Below, piece after piece: positions 10,334-19,913 of a stretch of 64,000 bases of DNA (position 1 is the first letter of the stretch; the number at the start of each line of letters is the position of its first letter). The translations under genes and the position numbers were made by a program. The notes beneath the pieces were generated by a model that was not told where the DNA came from, searched no databases, and saw nothing but the letters and a program-made list of their open reading frames with translations. The DNA is from Coraliomargarita algicola (GTDB taxonomy: Bacteria; Verrucomicrobiota; Verrucomicrobiia; Opitutales; Coraliomargaritaceae): positions 3,437,001 to 3,501,000 of the forward strand of contig NZ_CP138858.1 in assembly GCF_033878955.1 (NCBI RefSeq), given 5' to 3'.

Positions 10334-10483
10334 TGTTCGTGTGAAAAGTTCTCTTCAGAATGTAAAAACTACTCACTTATAGGCCTTTTACAATTACTTA
10401 TTTGTGTTGTCCAAGCGCAAAGACCTGTGCTTTTGCAAAATTTAATCTTGTGCCTGAATCGTCCTGCCTCAGCTTTTGCGGCT

Positions 10484-11365
10484 ATGGAAAATACGCCATT
10501 ACTCATGCTCGGTCTGCCTAAGGGCAGCCTACAAGACTCAACTATCAAACTTTTTGGTAAAGCGGGTTTCAATATTTCTGTGAGTTCCCGCTCCTACCGT
10601 CCGTCGATTGACGACGAAGAGTTGGACGGCCGCTTCGTGCGCGCCCAAGAAGTGAGCCGTTATGTGGAGCATGGTTATTTTGACTGTGGTCTGACTGGTC
10701 AAGACTGGGTTCGGGAGAATGACTCCGATGTGGTCGAAGTGTGCAGTCTGGTTTATAGCCGTGCCTCCAATAAGCGCTCGAAGTGGATCATTGCAGTGCC
10801 TGCAGCTTCGCCCGTGCAGACGGTCAAGGACCTGGAAGGAAAGCGTATCGCCACCGAGGTGGTGAATATCACGCGTCAATACCTGAAGGACAACGGCGTG
10901 AATGCCGAGGTGGAGTTCTCTTGGGGAGCCACCGAAGTCAAAGTGCCTGATCTTGTCGATGCCATTGTGGATTTGACCGAGACTGGAAACTCGATCCGCG
11001 CCAATAATCTACGTATTGTCGACACTCTACTTTATACCAATACTGTTTTGATCGCTAACAAGGCTGCTTGGGAGAACCCAGCGAAGCGTAAGAAGATCGA
11101 GAGTATTGCCATGCTGCTGCAAGCCGCATTGGAAGCGAATAGCAAGGTCGGTCTGAAGCTTAACATCGAAAAGTCCAAGCTCAACGATGTGCTGGCCGAT
11201 CTACCTGCACTGCGCAATCCGACTATAAATCGTCTGACCGACGAGGCATGGGTCGCGATTGATACCATTATTGATGAGAAGGTTGTGCGTGAGATCATCC
11301 CTGAGCTGAAGAAGCGTGGCGCCGAAGGTATTATTGAGTATCCGCTCAACAAAGTTGTTTTCTAG
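10484..11365 (+). CDS. hisG: ATP phosphoribosyltransferase HisG (long form)
   Basis: This 293-residue enzyme catalyses the first, feedback-regulated step of histidine synthesis, joining ATP and PRPP. LMLGLPKGSLQDSTIKLF is the start of the catalytic domain, and DLTETGNSIRANNLR is the PRPP-binding signature. The C-terminal ~75 residues (through VREIIPELKKRGAEGIIEYP) form the regulatory ACT-like domain of the long form, which works without HisZ. The frame is open upstream to 10265, overlapping divergent bcp; I choose the ATG at 10484 because homology begins there. No other his genes are nearby. Confidence 0.92.
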   Translation: MENTPLLMLGLPKGSLQDSTIKLFGKAGFNISVSSRSYRPSIDDEELDGRFVRAQEVSRYVEHGYFDCGLTGQDWVRENDSDVVEVCSLVYSRASNKRSKWIIAVPAASPVQTVKDLEGKRIATEVVNITRQYLKDNGVNAEVEFSWGATEVKVPDLVDAIVDLTETGNSIRANNLRIVDTLLYTNTVLIANKAAWENPAKRKKIESIAMLLQAALEANSKVGLKLNIEKSKLNDVLADLPALRNPTINRLTDEAWVAIDTIIDEKVVREIIPELKKRGAEGIIEYPLNKVVF

Positions 11366-11373
11366 TTTGCTTG

Positions 11374-11395
11374 GGGGCGCGAATCATCGCGCCCC
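11374..11395 (+). terminator. Hairpin after hisG
   Basis: GGGGCGCGA (11374-11382) and TCGCGCCCC (11387-11395) form a perfect 9-bp stem with an ATCA loop, eight bases after the hisG stop. A TTTATTTGC...TTTTTTATTT stretch follows, not immediately adjacent. It probably terminates or attenuates transcription before aguB and supports placing the aguB start downstream of it. Confidence 0.65.
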
Positions 11396-11424
11396 TGAGT
11401 TTATTTGCTAATTTTTTATTTCGA

Positions 11425-12312
11425 ATGAGTCCGTCCAACACCAGTCCGCGCAAAGTCCGTATTGCCCTCATTCAAGGGCGTGAGCAGGGCAGTGCTGCGG
11501 CCGATCTCGAATATACGATTGCGCGTATCCGTGAGGCGGCTGCAGTCGGGGCACAGATTATCTGCACGCAGGAGTTGTTTAATACACCCTACTTCTGCCG
11601 CACTCAGGATACGGCACTCTTCGATCTGGCGGAGCCCATTCCCGGAGCGACAACAGAGGCGCTCGAAGCCGTCGCGGCCGAGCTGGGGGTTGTCATTGTC
11701 GCGTCGCTCTTTGAGCGTCGCGCGGCGGGCGTGTATCACAATACGGCGGCGGTGATCGATGCCGATGGTCGCTATCTAGGGAAGTACCGCAAGATGCACA
11801 TCCCGCAAGATCCGGGGTTTGAGGAGAAGTTCTATTTCACGCCGGGCGACCTTGGCTATAAGGTCTGGGATACCAAATTTGGTAGAATCTCGGTATTGAT
11901 TTGCTGGGATCAATGGTATCCCGAAGCCGCTCGGATGGCAGCGCTTGCCGGGGCGGAAATTATCTTTTATCCGACCGCAATCGGTTGGCTGCCCGAGGAG
12001 AAAGCCGAGCTGGGAGTCGCTCAGCATACTGCCTGGGAAATGGTTCAGCGAGGGCATGCGGTGGCGAATGGTTGCTATGTGGCTGCGGTCAACCGCACAG
12101 GAATCGAGGGAGATACCGAGTTCTGGGGGCAAAGTTTTGTCGCCGATTTCTATGGGCAAATCGTCGAGCGCGCACCGGTCGAGAACGAGTATATCTTGAT
12201 GGCCGATTGTGATTTAAAGGCGCTGGAGGATATGCGTCGCATCTGGCCCTTCTTCCGCGACCGCCGCATCGATAGTTATGCCGACGTTACGAAGCGAATG
12301 ATCGACGAGTAG
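11425..12312 (+). CDS. aguB: N-carbamoylputrescine amidase AguB
   Basis: This 295-residue nitrilase-superfamily enzyme hydrolyses N-carbamoylputrescine to putrescine, carbon dioxide and ammonia. The Glu-Lys-Cys triad is visible in CTQELFNTPYFC, KYRKMHIPQDPGFEEK and LICWDQWYPEAARMA; the last two stretches are highly characteristic of AguB rather than of other nitrilase branches. The start at 11425 lies after the hisG hairpin; an upstream in-frame ATG at 11371 would lie inside that hairpin region. The usual partner, agmatine deiminase AguA, is not in the window. Confidence 0.87.
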   Translation: MSPSNTSPRKVRIALIQGREQGSAAADLEYTIARIREAAAVGAQIICTQELFNTPYFCRTQDTALFDLAEPIPGATTEALEAVAAELGVVIVASLFERRAAGVYHNTAAVIDADGRYLGKYRKMHIPQDPGFEEKFYFTPGDLGYKVWDTKFGRISVLICWDQWYPEAARMAALAGAEIIFYPTAIGWLPEEKAELGVAQHTAWEMVQRGHAVANGCYVAAVNRTGIEGDTEFWGQSFVADFYGQIVERAPVENEYILMADCDLKALEDMRRIWPFFRDRRIDSYADVTKRMIDE

Positions 12313-12453
12313 CGCTTCGCCGAGCCGCGAGCCCGCTGGGTTTTTATCAGCTGTTTTCTGAATCCGGCTCTGCAAAGAAAAGCAGTTCATTATGAAATCC
12401 TGATTCTAGCCAAAAGAGTCACCAGTTCATCTGACGCGGCAGGCTCGCTGGTT

Positions 12454-13383
12454 TCAAACTCCGACAAATATGGCTTCGGGTAGATAACCAGTCACCGTGA
12501 GGTTGGGCACGTTGACGACTTGGCTGAGTTTTAAGTCTAATACCGCGGAGCAAACTAAGAAAGCTTGCTCGGCTGACAGGTTGGCGCGCTTCATTATATA
12601 ATCGATCGCCCGGCGGACTGCGTCCTGTGCATTCTGTTTTAAGTCGGGACCGCTGCAGACGAAGGCGTGGTAGCGCGAGCCGGCGTAGGCGGCTGGCGAT
12701 AGGTCCGGCGTGGTGTAGATATAGGGTGCGTCGACTGAAACCTCTTGGTCGATACTGATGCGTAGTTTCACATCCATGGGCGCTTCGAGGCCGTTGATGG
12801 AGACCTCGCCGTCGCCTTGCGCGGCATGGGCGTCGCCTGCGCAGAGTTGAGCGCCTTCGACTAATACGGGCAGGTAGAGCGTGCTGCCTGCGGTGAGGTG
12901 CTTGACGTCCATGTTGCCGCCATAGGGGCCGGGGGGGCGTGTGCGGTAAGAGCCGGACTCGGCACGTTGCACGCCTAGGATGCCACAAAAGGGGTGTAGT
13001 GCGAGTTCGATGCCTGGCATGCTGTGGGTCTTGTCGCCTTCAAGTGTCCAGTGGTGTAGGTAAAAGTCGTCAAAGTCGTCGGGTAGGAAGCATTTCTCGG
13101 GATTGATGCTCTGCCAGGCCCAGCCTTTGTGAATGTATTCGAGGATTTCGATCTTTAAGGTGTCGCCGGGCCGAGCGCCTTTGATGGCGACGGGGCCGGT
13201 GAGTGCATGGATCAGATCGAAGTTAATTTTAACAAAGTCTTCGAGTGACTGCCCGGGATGCACTTGGCCGTCGCTGGAGTCTTCCATCTCAATGAGAATG
13301 CTGTCGCCGGATTCGATTTCAATGCGTGGGGCGATGCTGTTGTCCCAGGCATTATAGGTGATTGATTTGTCTAAGGTATGCAT
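12454..13383 (-). CDS. Acetamidase/formamidase family hydrolase (FmdA-like)
   Basis: This 309-residue protein belongs to the acetamidase/formamidase family, cytoplasmic enzymes that hydrolyse small amides such as formamide to ammonia and the acid. Motifs are VHPGQSLEDF, the GPVAIKGARPGDTLKIEI barrel segment, PYGGNMDVKHLTAGSTLY and GDAHAAQGDGEVSINGLE, which holds conserved polar residues of the family. The ATG at 13383 is chosen because the 37 codons upstream have no homology and overlap the transporter gene. It is the last gene of a three-gene minus-strand unit (amidase, SLC10-like transporter, this). Formamide release from an opened N-heterocycle would suit the island, but that is inference. 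Confidence 0.82.
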   Translation of the reverse strand: MHTLDKSITYNAWDNSIAPRIEIESGDSILIEMEDSSDGQVHPGQSLEDFVKINFDLIHALTGPVAIKGARPGDTLKIEILEYIHKGWAWQSINPEKCFLPDDFDDFYLHHWTLEGDKTHSMPGIELALHPFCGILGVQRAESGSYRTRPPGPYGGNMDVKHLTAGSTLYLPVLVEGAQLCAGDAHAAQGDGEVSINGLEAPMDVKLRISIDQEVSVDAPYIYTTPDLSPAAYAGSRYHAFVCSGPDLKQNAQDAVRRAIDYIMKRANLSAEQAFLVCSAVLDLKLSQVVNVPNLTVTGYLPEAIFVGV

Positions 13384-13459
13384 AAAAGTGGTTGTTGGGC
13401 GGTGTGGGTGACTGGCAGGTGAGAGCGTGCCGGTGCGTTTTCTGGGAACAGGTGGCAGC

Positions 13460-14458
13460 TCATTGAGTGCCATTTTCTGTAGGTTCTTTGGCAAATCTGC
13501 CGGAAATAAAGCCGGCGAGCACCAGCTGGGCGGGGTGGTAGCACATTAATGGAATTAAGACCGCGGCGGCATCGACTGTGCCGGGCGCGGCGGCCAGGAT
13601 GGATGTGGTCAATGGTAATCCGGTGGCGAGCGACTTTTGGCTGGCGCAGTAAAATGCGGAGATGCGTTGTGCACGTGTCGGTTTGAGCCATGCTGAGCTC
13701 CACCAAACGAGTTGGCTGACTAGTAGTAAGACAAACACGGTGCTGCCGATCACTGCGAGAATTGAGCCACCGCTGAGCCCATCCAGAAAGCCGGAGCGGA
13801 CGCTTTGGGCAAAGGCGCAGTGAACGATGAAAATAATGATCCAGTTACTCCAGGGCTTAGTGATTTTACAGATGCTAGCGGAGAGGACTGGTAGAGCCTT
13901 GCGGAATATTTGCCCTAGAATGAGTGGTAGAATAATGAGTGTGAATAACTTTGTGAATAAGGGAATAAGTGAGATGTTGGCCTCGGTCTCGGTGGCTAGA
14001 TAGGTGACTGCCACAGTTGGAACTAGTAAGACTGAGAGCAGGTTAGAAAAGACTGTGGCAAAGATGGCATTTGCGGTGTTGCCCCCTGATACTGTGGAAA
14101 AGACCACCGCGGAGGATACCGTTGTGGGTAAAATCGCGAGTAGCCAAAAGCCTAAGCGTAGCTCCTCAGGTAAGATTAAGGCGAGCGGAAGCAGTAGTAA
14201 GCCGACTACGAGTGGGAATAATAGATAGTTCCACGACAGCACGAATGTGTGCAAACGCTTAGGCTTGTAGCCTGTGGTTAATTCACTGGTGGGCAGCGAG
14301 AGTCCTTGGAGTAGGAAAATGAGGCTGACCCCGATTTTAGTGGTCAATTCAGCATGCAGGATGCCTCCCTTGGCGCCAGGCTCTGGGAATAAAATGGCTA
14401 GCACCACACCGAGTAAGAGCCAGAGTGTGAATGCGTGCTTTTTTAAGTGTTTTTGCAT
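13460..14458 (-). CDS. SLC10A7/bile acid:sodium symporter-like transporter
   Basis: This 332-residue, very hydrophobic protein has about ten predicted membrane spans. KIGVSLIFLLQGLSLPTSE and LPTTVSSAVVFSTVSGGN are signatures of the SBF-like (SLC10A7-type) family. Bacterial members are putative organic-anion/sodium symporters with poorly known substrates. Its start overlaps the end of the upstream amidase gene by 16 bp, and fmdA-like follows, so it may move the substrate or product of these amidases. Confidence 0.78.
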   Translation of the reverse strand: MQKHLKKHAFTLWLLLGVVLAILFPEPGAKGGILHAELTTKIGVSLIFLLQGLSLPTSELTTGYKPKRLHTFVLSWNYLLFPLVVGLLLLPLALILPEELRLGFWLLAILPTTVSSAVVFSTVSGGNTANAIFATVFSNLLSVLLVPTVAVTYLATETEANISLIPLFTKLFTLIILPLILGQIFRKALPVLSASICKITKPWSNWIIIFIVHCAFAQSVRSGFLDGLSGGSILAVIGSTVFVLLLVSQLVWWSSAWLKPTRAQRISAFYCASQKSLATGLPLTTSILAAAPGTVDAAAVLIPLMCYHPAQLVLAGFISGRFAKEPTENGTQ

Positions 14459-15702
14459 ACTTCGAGTAGGGCTAAGGGCACGCTGGGGTCGACATTATTA
14501 AATATGAACTGTATGCCGACAGACCGTTCCGAGTCGATCCATACGGGAACAGATAGCGCGGGGAGGCCGGCCAAACTCGCCGGGGTGGTGAGTTGGAGTG
14601 TCTGCTCTCGCAGTTTGGGCGTCGCTTGTTGCACTGGGATCGCAGGGCCGGGGCAGATCGGCATGGCAAGGTAGTCGTGCGTTTTGAAGTAATGTTTAAA
14701 CCAGTCGCGCACACGCTCGAGTGTGTGCTGGGCTGCGTAAATTTCGGTTTCTGTCCAAGCCTGTCCTCTTAGTATACGCTCTTTCACGACCGGATCATAG
14801 TAGGAACCGTATTGTTCCAGCCAATCTTTGTGTAAAGTGTAGGCCTCCTGACTTTGCAGCACATTGAATGCACGCTGGCAAGGTTCCAGTAAGGCTCTTA
14901 GACTACGGAGGTCTTCGTTGGTGTGCAACTGCGCCTTTTGGCTGAATTGCAGCAGCGCACGCTGCGTTTCAGGCGCGACTAAGTCTTCCGGAAACAGTGC
15001 TGCACCGCGCAAGGGCTGCCATCGAGTGGGGGCGGTCTTTAGTTGAAACCAGGCTGCTAAGACTGTGGCCATTTCCGGTGCCGTGCGAGTGAACCAACCC
15101 ATCGTGTCAAAACTCGACGCCAGTGGTAGGGCTCCTTGCATGAAGTAGTCGGGTGCCCAGCGTATGCCGTAGACGCCGCACCATGCCGAGGGCAGTCGAA
15201 TGGAGCCGCCAGTGTCCGTGCCGAATGCGAGTGGTAAGCAGCCCGCCGCAACTGCATGGGCCGATCCGCTACTGGAGCCACCACTGAGACAGTGTTGGAT
15301 GCGAGGATGGGGGCAGTCCCCATAGTGCGCGTTTTCACCAGAGAGGCCATAGGCGAATTCGTTCATCTGTGTTTTGGCCACGCAGCTGGCGCCTAAACTT
15401 TGCATGTGTTGCACGATTTGCGCATCACTGCTAGGGCGGTGCTTCAGTAGAGGCGGGAGAATTGATGAGGCATGTGTCGGATGTCCCCGTGTATCGAATA
15501 AATCTTTTACAGCATAGGGCAGCCCTGCTAATGGGGCGGTCTTCTCTATGGCAGATTCTATACTTTCTGGTATTGTGGCGCTGAATACTCTTGTATCGGT
15601 TATTCGAATACAATCAGATAGGTTGTTGTGAACTGTCTGTCGCCAGGCTGTCGTGTCGACCTCGCAAAGCGATTGCCATTCGTCTAGATTTAAGGCCTTC
15701 AT
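14443..15702 (-). CDS. Amidase-signature family hydrolase
   Basis: This 419-residue enzyme has the Ser-cisSer-Lys triad of the amidase signature family: Lys in GLPYAVKDLFDTRG, the Gly/Ser-rich LSGGSSSGSAHAVAAG, and FGTDTGGSIRLPSAWCG holding the cis-Ser and nucleophile. Family members hydrolyse carboxamides, allophanate or glutaminyl-tRNA; length and lack of extra domains suggest a small-molecule amidase. It is the first gene of a minus-strand trio and diverges from the FAH-family gene over a 158-bp gap that must hold both promoters. Substrate unknown. Confidence 0.85.
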   Translation of the reverse strand: MKALNLDEWQSLCEVDTTAWRQTVHNNLSDCIRITDTRVFSATIPESIESAIEKTAPLAGLPYAVKDLFDTRGHPTHASSILPPLLKHRPSSDAQIVQHMQSLGASCVAKTQMNEFAYGLSGENAHYGDCPHPRIQHCLSGGSSSGSAHAVAAGCLPLAFGTDTGGSIRLPSAWCGVYGIRWAPDYFMQGALPLASSFDTMGWFTRTAPEMATVLAAWFQLKTAPTRWQPLRGAALFPEDLVAPETQRALLQFSQKAQLHTNEDLRSLRALLEPCQRAFNVLQSQEAYTLHKDWLEQYGSYYDPVVKERILRGQAWTETEIYAAQHTLERVRDWFKHYFKTHDYLAMPICPGPAIPVQQATPKLREQTLQLTTPASLAGLPALSVPVWIDSERSVGIQFIFNNVDPSVPLALLEVCKNT

Positions 15703-15860
15703 TTATGTTAAGATTGCATGCATGTGACGCGGAGCGAATGCAAATTGAATGCCAATCAGTCATACTGGAGCGAAAAGCTCGCGAAGTCGCTTGTTTGCTC
15801 AATATGGTATTCTAAATGCTGTTTGTCGCGATCTATGTATGAACCCATATTGATGCGACT

Positions 15861-16663
15861 ATGCAGATAAGCCGAATTATAACTCCCGATGGACCACGCT
15901 ATGCAATCCTAAAGCCAGAAGGCTATAGAGTCTGTAGCGGCACGCCGCTATCTGGTTTGGTCGAGACTGATCAAGTCGTCACGAATCCTGACTTGTTGGC
16001 GCCAGTTGAGCCGACGACTGTATATGCGATCGGCCTCAATTATCGAGCGCATGCGATTGAAATGGATAAGCCGATCCCCGAGCATCCTGTAGTGACTATG
16101 AAAAGTCCCACTGCACTGTTGGCACCTGGCGGACAAATTGTTCTGCCGCGCTATTTGCCGAGCGATTCGGTTGATTACGAATGCGAGCTTGCGATTGTGA
16201 TCGGTAAGACTTGTAAAAACGCCACTCAGGCGAATGCGTTGGAGCATGTGCTCGGCTATACCGCCGCCAATGATGTAAGCGCGCGCGATTGGCAAAAAAT
16301 CTACAGCGGTGGTCAGTGGTGTAAGGGCAAGACTTTTGATACCTTTTGCCCATTGGGGCCGGTCTTAGTGACGCCAGATGAGATTGGAGATCCGGATGCG
16401 CTGCAGATTCGAACCGAGCTCAACGGCGAGGAAGTGCAGTGCTCGAATACCAGCGATATGATTTTTAGCGTTGCCGATTTAATTGTATTCCTGAGTGGCA
16501 GCACCACCTTGGCGCCGGGCACTGTGTGATCTTAACGGGCACGCCCACAGGAGTTGGCGTGGCGCGTAAGCCGCAGCGTTTTCTGCAAGCGGGCGATCAA
16601 GTTGTTATCGAAGTTGAAGGGATCGGTCGCCTGGAGAATACGGTGATCGAAGAGGTGACTTAA
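15861..16663 (+). pseudogene. Fumarylacetoacetate hydrolase-family gene with frameshift
   Basis: The frame from 15861 encodes 222 residues of an FAH-fold C-C/C-heteroatom hydrolase: YAIGLNYRAHAIEMD, MKSPTALLAPGG, the metal-binding VDYECELAIVIG and the NDVSARDWQ motif. It stops at 16527 right after TLAPGTV, but the next frame continues the family sequence as ILTGTPTGVGVARKP to a TAA at 16661-16663. The junction reads ACTGTGTGATC; removing one TG repeat restores ACTGTGATC (V-I-L-T), giving about 266 residues. So either a 2-bp slippage mutation or a sequence error separates the last 44 codons. It precedes an MFS gene by 1 bp. Confidence 0.8.
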
Positions 16664-16664
16664 A

Positions 16665-18050
16665 GTGCCTTCTAAATACGATTATCTAAAGCTTTCCGAG
16701 CTGGGGCAGTATCGGAAGGGCACCTATTTTGGCTTCGCGAATGCCTTTGTCTGGATGATTGGGCTGGGGACGCCGATGGTGCTATTGTGTGAGAAATTGG
16801 GAGCAAGCACGACACAGGTGGGCTTGATTTACGCGGCCGTGTTTTTGCTTCTTCCGGTCCAGCTCGCTTCCACCGCCTTGCTGCCCATCCTAGGGTTTCG
16901 GCGTCAGATTCTTTGGGCTTGGGGCATTCGTGGCTTCTTTTTGGTTGTACCTGTCACGATTGTATATTGGGCGCCAGAGCAGCCGCCGGATTGGGTGCTG
17001 ACGCTCTTTATCGCATCCATCTTTGGCTTTTGTTTTTTTCGCGCTATCGGCGCGACTGCTATGCTGCCTTGGATGTTTGATATCTTGCCTGAACGGATAC
17101 GTGGGCGCTATTTCGCAACGGATGCCCTGGTGGTGGGGTTGGCGGGCGTGCTGACTCTGTTACTCAGTAGTTTATTATTTTATTTACTGAGTCCTTACAA
17201 TGCGTTTCGAGTGCTGTTCACACTGACATTAATTGCAGCCGTCGTTAGCCTGTGCTTCTTACGTAACTTGCCCGACGGGCGTCGCCCCGTGGTGATTCCA
17301 CTACGGCACTTTTTTAGCCGTGCGCCGAAGCTATGTTTCAGGCCGAGTCACTACCGGCGCTTCTTGCGCTTGCAGGTGGCGTATGGAGTTGCTGGATACG
17401 CTTTTACTCCCTTCTCTGTTTATTATTTGAAGACTGCCTTGGACTATAGCCAGAGCTATATTCTGGCGCTTATGGCGCTCCAGTTTGTGGGTATGTTTGG
17501 TGCGGCATTGGTGATTAAAGAGTGGATCGACCGCCTGGGCTCGAAACCATTCTTTGTTTTGTCCAACTTGGCGACCATCTCATTTCAAATTTATTGGCTC
17601 TTGATTATACTCTTCCCCGGGCGATTGGAGATGGCCTTGCCGCTGGTCTATTTGTTGGTGGGCTTTGCCGTTTCCAGTTTTCAGACGGCCACCAATAAAT
17701 ACCTCTCGCATGTGTGCCGACCAAGTGAGCGCACCTTGTCGGTCACTTTGTTCAGTGCGGTGGTTGGTTTTATTGGAGGTCTGGCTTCGACAGGATGGGG
17801 CATGGTGCTAAAGGATTCTGAGAGTGGCTTGATTGATACCCATCGCTTTTTGATCTACTTTGCTTTGGCGATCGCCTTGCAATTGGTACTGTTGAAGGGC
17901 TACATGAAAATTAAAAGTGCGCCGAGTTCTGAAGAAGCAATGCCACGGCAAGGTATGCTGGTGCGACCCTTCCGTTATTTAGTCACTTTTATTAATATGG
18001 TGGAGCCCCCCGCACGGCCTAGCTCGGGCCCGAGTAATAAGCCCGAGTAA
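16665..18050 (+). CDS. MFS transporter
   Basis: This 461-residue protein has about twelve hydrophobic segments typical of a major facilitator. It starts with GTG one base after the restored stop of the FAH-family gene, so the two are translationally close. The first loop-helix region (NAFVWMIGLGTPMVLLCEKLGAS) and the central loop rich in basic residues (FFSRAPKLCFRPSHYRR) are consistent with an MFS fold, but I cannot assign a subfamily or substrate. Its operon position beside an FAH hydrolase and an exported amidohydrolase suggests import of an intermediate. Confidence 0.75.
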   Translation: MPSKYDYLKLSELGQYRKGTYFGFANAFVWMIGLGTPMVLLCEKLGASTTQVGLIYAAVFLLLPVQLASTALLPILGFRRQILWAWGIRGFFLVVPVTIVYWAPEQPPDWVLTLFIASIFGFCFFRAIGATAMLPWMFDILPERIRGRYFATDALVVGLAGVLTLLLSSLLFYLLSPYNAFRVLFTLTLIAAVVSLCFLRNLPDGRRPVVIPLRHFFSRAPKLCFRPSHYRRFLRLQVAYGVAGYAFTPFSVYYLKTALDYSQSYILALMALQFVGMFGAALVIKEWIDRLGSKPFFVLSNLATISFQIYWLLIILFPGRLEMALPLVYLLVGFAVSSFQTATNKYLSHVCRPSERTLSVTLFSAVVGFIGGLASTGWGMVLKDSESGLIDTHRFLIYFALAIALQLVLLKGYMKIKSAPSSEEAMPRQGMLVRPFRYLVTFINMVEPPARPSSGPSNKPE

Positions 18051-18108
18051 AAAACTGATGTTTCGCAGCCGTTCCCTGTTTCGGCATGAAGTCTGCACGT
18101 TGAGTTTT

Positions 18109-19677
18109 ATGATTCGACACCATCACACATCCGCTGCGCGCTTGTTCGCGCTGACTCTGTCGCTGCCGCTTGCATTCGGCGCTTTAACCAGTGCTTCGGC
18201 AGCTGAGGCTGAGGCTAAGTTGCTGATTGAGAATGCAACTATTATTCCTGTCGACGGTAGCGGTCGTTATTATGAGATCGGCTATGTGTTGATCGACGCA
18301 GAGGGCAAGATCGCTTCGGTGGGGGCGGGGCAGGCGCCAGATTCAATGAGTGCGGAGCAAGCGATAGATGCCACGGGTAAGATTGTGATGCCAGGCTTTT
18401 TGTCGGGGCATAGTCATCTGTATCAAAGCCCATTTCGCGGAATTGGTGCGCATCATAATTTGATGGGCTGGATCTATTGCTATCATCGCACTTATGGTCC
18501 GCATTATGATGCTTCGGATTTGTATTGGTTTTCTAAGCACGGCGCGATGGATTATCTAGGGCACGGGATCACTACGATCTATGATTGGACCTTGAACGCA
18601 GGGGGTAATACTGTTGACGAGTATGTCGACCTTTACCGTGGGAGTCTCGATTCGGGGGCGCGCATCATCTTCGGCTATGGAGTCGACCTAGATAAGAGCG
18701 CTGAAGAGAATCACAGTATGCTGGAACGCTACCTGGAGATTATTAAAGAAGAGGGGATCGATGCTTCGCATCCGCGCGTGCCTGCTGTGTGGATGGCGGG
18801 CTTAGGGCTTTTGAATGGGCGCGAGAGCACTTTGATGGAGATGTCGCTGGCCAAGGAATTTGATTTGCCGATTCAAGTGCACTACTTGGAAGATCCCGAG
18901 CCAAATTATACCAAGATTCAGCAAGGCCTATTTCCCGTTTATGATGAAGCTGGGATGATGGGGGCGAATTTGAATTTTGCACACTTCATTAATGTGACGG
19001 ATCCGATTCTGGAACGTACGGGCGAGTCCGGTACCACGATGGTCTGGAACCCGCTTTCGAATGGTCGCTTAGCATCCGGGCTTGCAGATATTCCGCATTA
19101 CGAAGAGATGGGCATTGAAGTCGGTATGGGGATCGATGGGCAAGCGAGTGCCGATATTTCGGACCCTTTTGAAAATATGCGCATGGGACTCTATGCCACA
19201 CGCATGAAGTATCAGGATGCGACTATTATGATGCCTATCGATGTGCTGCGCTATCATACCATCGGCACCGCGCGTGTGCTGGGGATTGAGGAGCAAGTCG
19301 GTAGTCTCGAAGTGGGCAAGTGGGGCGATTTGATTTTGATTGATCCACGTAGTATGGAAACCAGCCCAGTGATTAATCCGATTGAACACGTTGTGCTCGC
19401 CTGCAGTGTGGCGAATTTGGAAACCGTATTCGTTGCGGGGGAAGCCGTGGTGGAACGTGGTGAATTTACCCAAGTCGATTACGAGGAAACCAAGAACGAA
19501 GTCACGCGCCGCGTGGCCCTGGTGCAGGCGAAGGTCGATGCCGACCATGCGGCACAAGATCCGAGTGTGATGGATCAAGGCCCCATCTTTCGCGGGTTGA
19601 CCGAATATAAAGATCAGAAGCACTTCACCGAAGATCACGAGCATCCTACTTACGGAAAGCCGAAGGAAGTCGAGTAG
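18109..19677 (+). CDS. Exported amidohydrolase, AtzA/TrzN/SsnA-like (paralogue 1)
   Basis: This 522-residue metal-dependent hydrolase belongs to the amidohydrolase superfamily branch of triazine/guanine/8-oxoguanine deaminases. Metal ligands are visible as GHSH in MPGFLSGHSHLYQSPFRG, His in QVHYLED, His in FAHFINVTD and Asp in GMGIDGQASADI. A signal peptide precedes it (MIRHHHTSAARLFALTLSL through SASAAEA), unusual since this branch is normally cytoplasmic; the ATG at 18109 gives the best signal. It shares WNPLSNGRLASGLAD and DPFxNMRMG with the gene at 39272-40657. It follows the MFS gene by 58 bp. The substrate is likely a cyclic amidine or similar ring, by family. Confidence 0.82.
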   Translation: MIRHHHTSAARLFALTLSLPLAFGALTSASAAEAEAKLLIENATIIPVDGSGRYYEIGYVLIDAEGKIASVGAGQAPDSMSAEQAIDATGKIVMPGFLSGHSHLYQSPFRGIGAHHNLMGWIYCYHRTYGPHYDASDLYWFSKHGAMDYLGHGITTIYDWTLNAGGNTVDEYVDLYRGSLDSGARIIFGYGVDLDKSAEENHSMLERYLEIIKEEGIDASHPRVPAVWMAGLGLLNGRESTLMEMSLAKEFDLPIQVHYLEDPEPNYTKIQQGLFPVYDEAGMMGANLNFAHFINVTDPILERTGESGTTMVWNPLSNGRLASGLADIPHYEEMGIEVGMGIDGQASADISDPFENMRMGLYATRMKYQDATIMMPIDVLRYHTIGTARVLGIEEQVGSLEVGKWGDLILIDPRSMETSPVINPIEHVVLACSVANLETVFVAGEAVVERGEFTQVDYEETKNEVTRRVALVQAKVDADHAAQDPSVMDQGPIFRGLTEYKDQKHFTEDHEHPTYGKPKEVE

Positions 19678-19913
19678 GGAGAGGAGTTGAAAGGGTGTTA
19701 TTGGTCCTGTCTGAGCTCTTGGCCGGCACGTTCGTCGTCGCTTTAGCGTAGGAGGATGTGCACGACGATTGCTCTGGTCATTACAGATCGAGCCAAATAC
19801 TTACTGAGGCTGTAGGGGCGCGTGATCAATCCTTTAGACGGGTGCTTGACCTACTAACGCAGCGCATTTTTTTCAGGCACGCCTAATTGTCATTCTTCCT
19901 GCTAATTGCTGGC

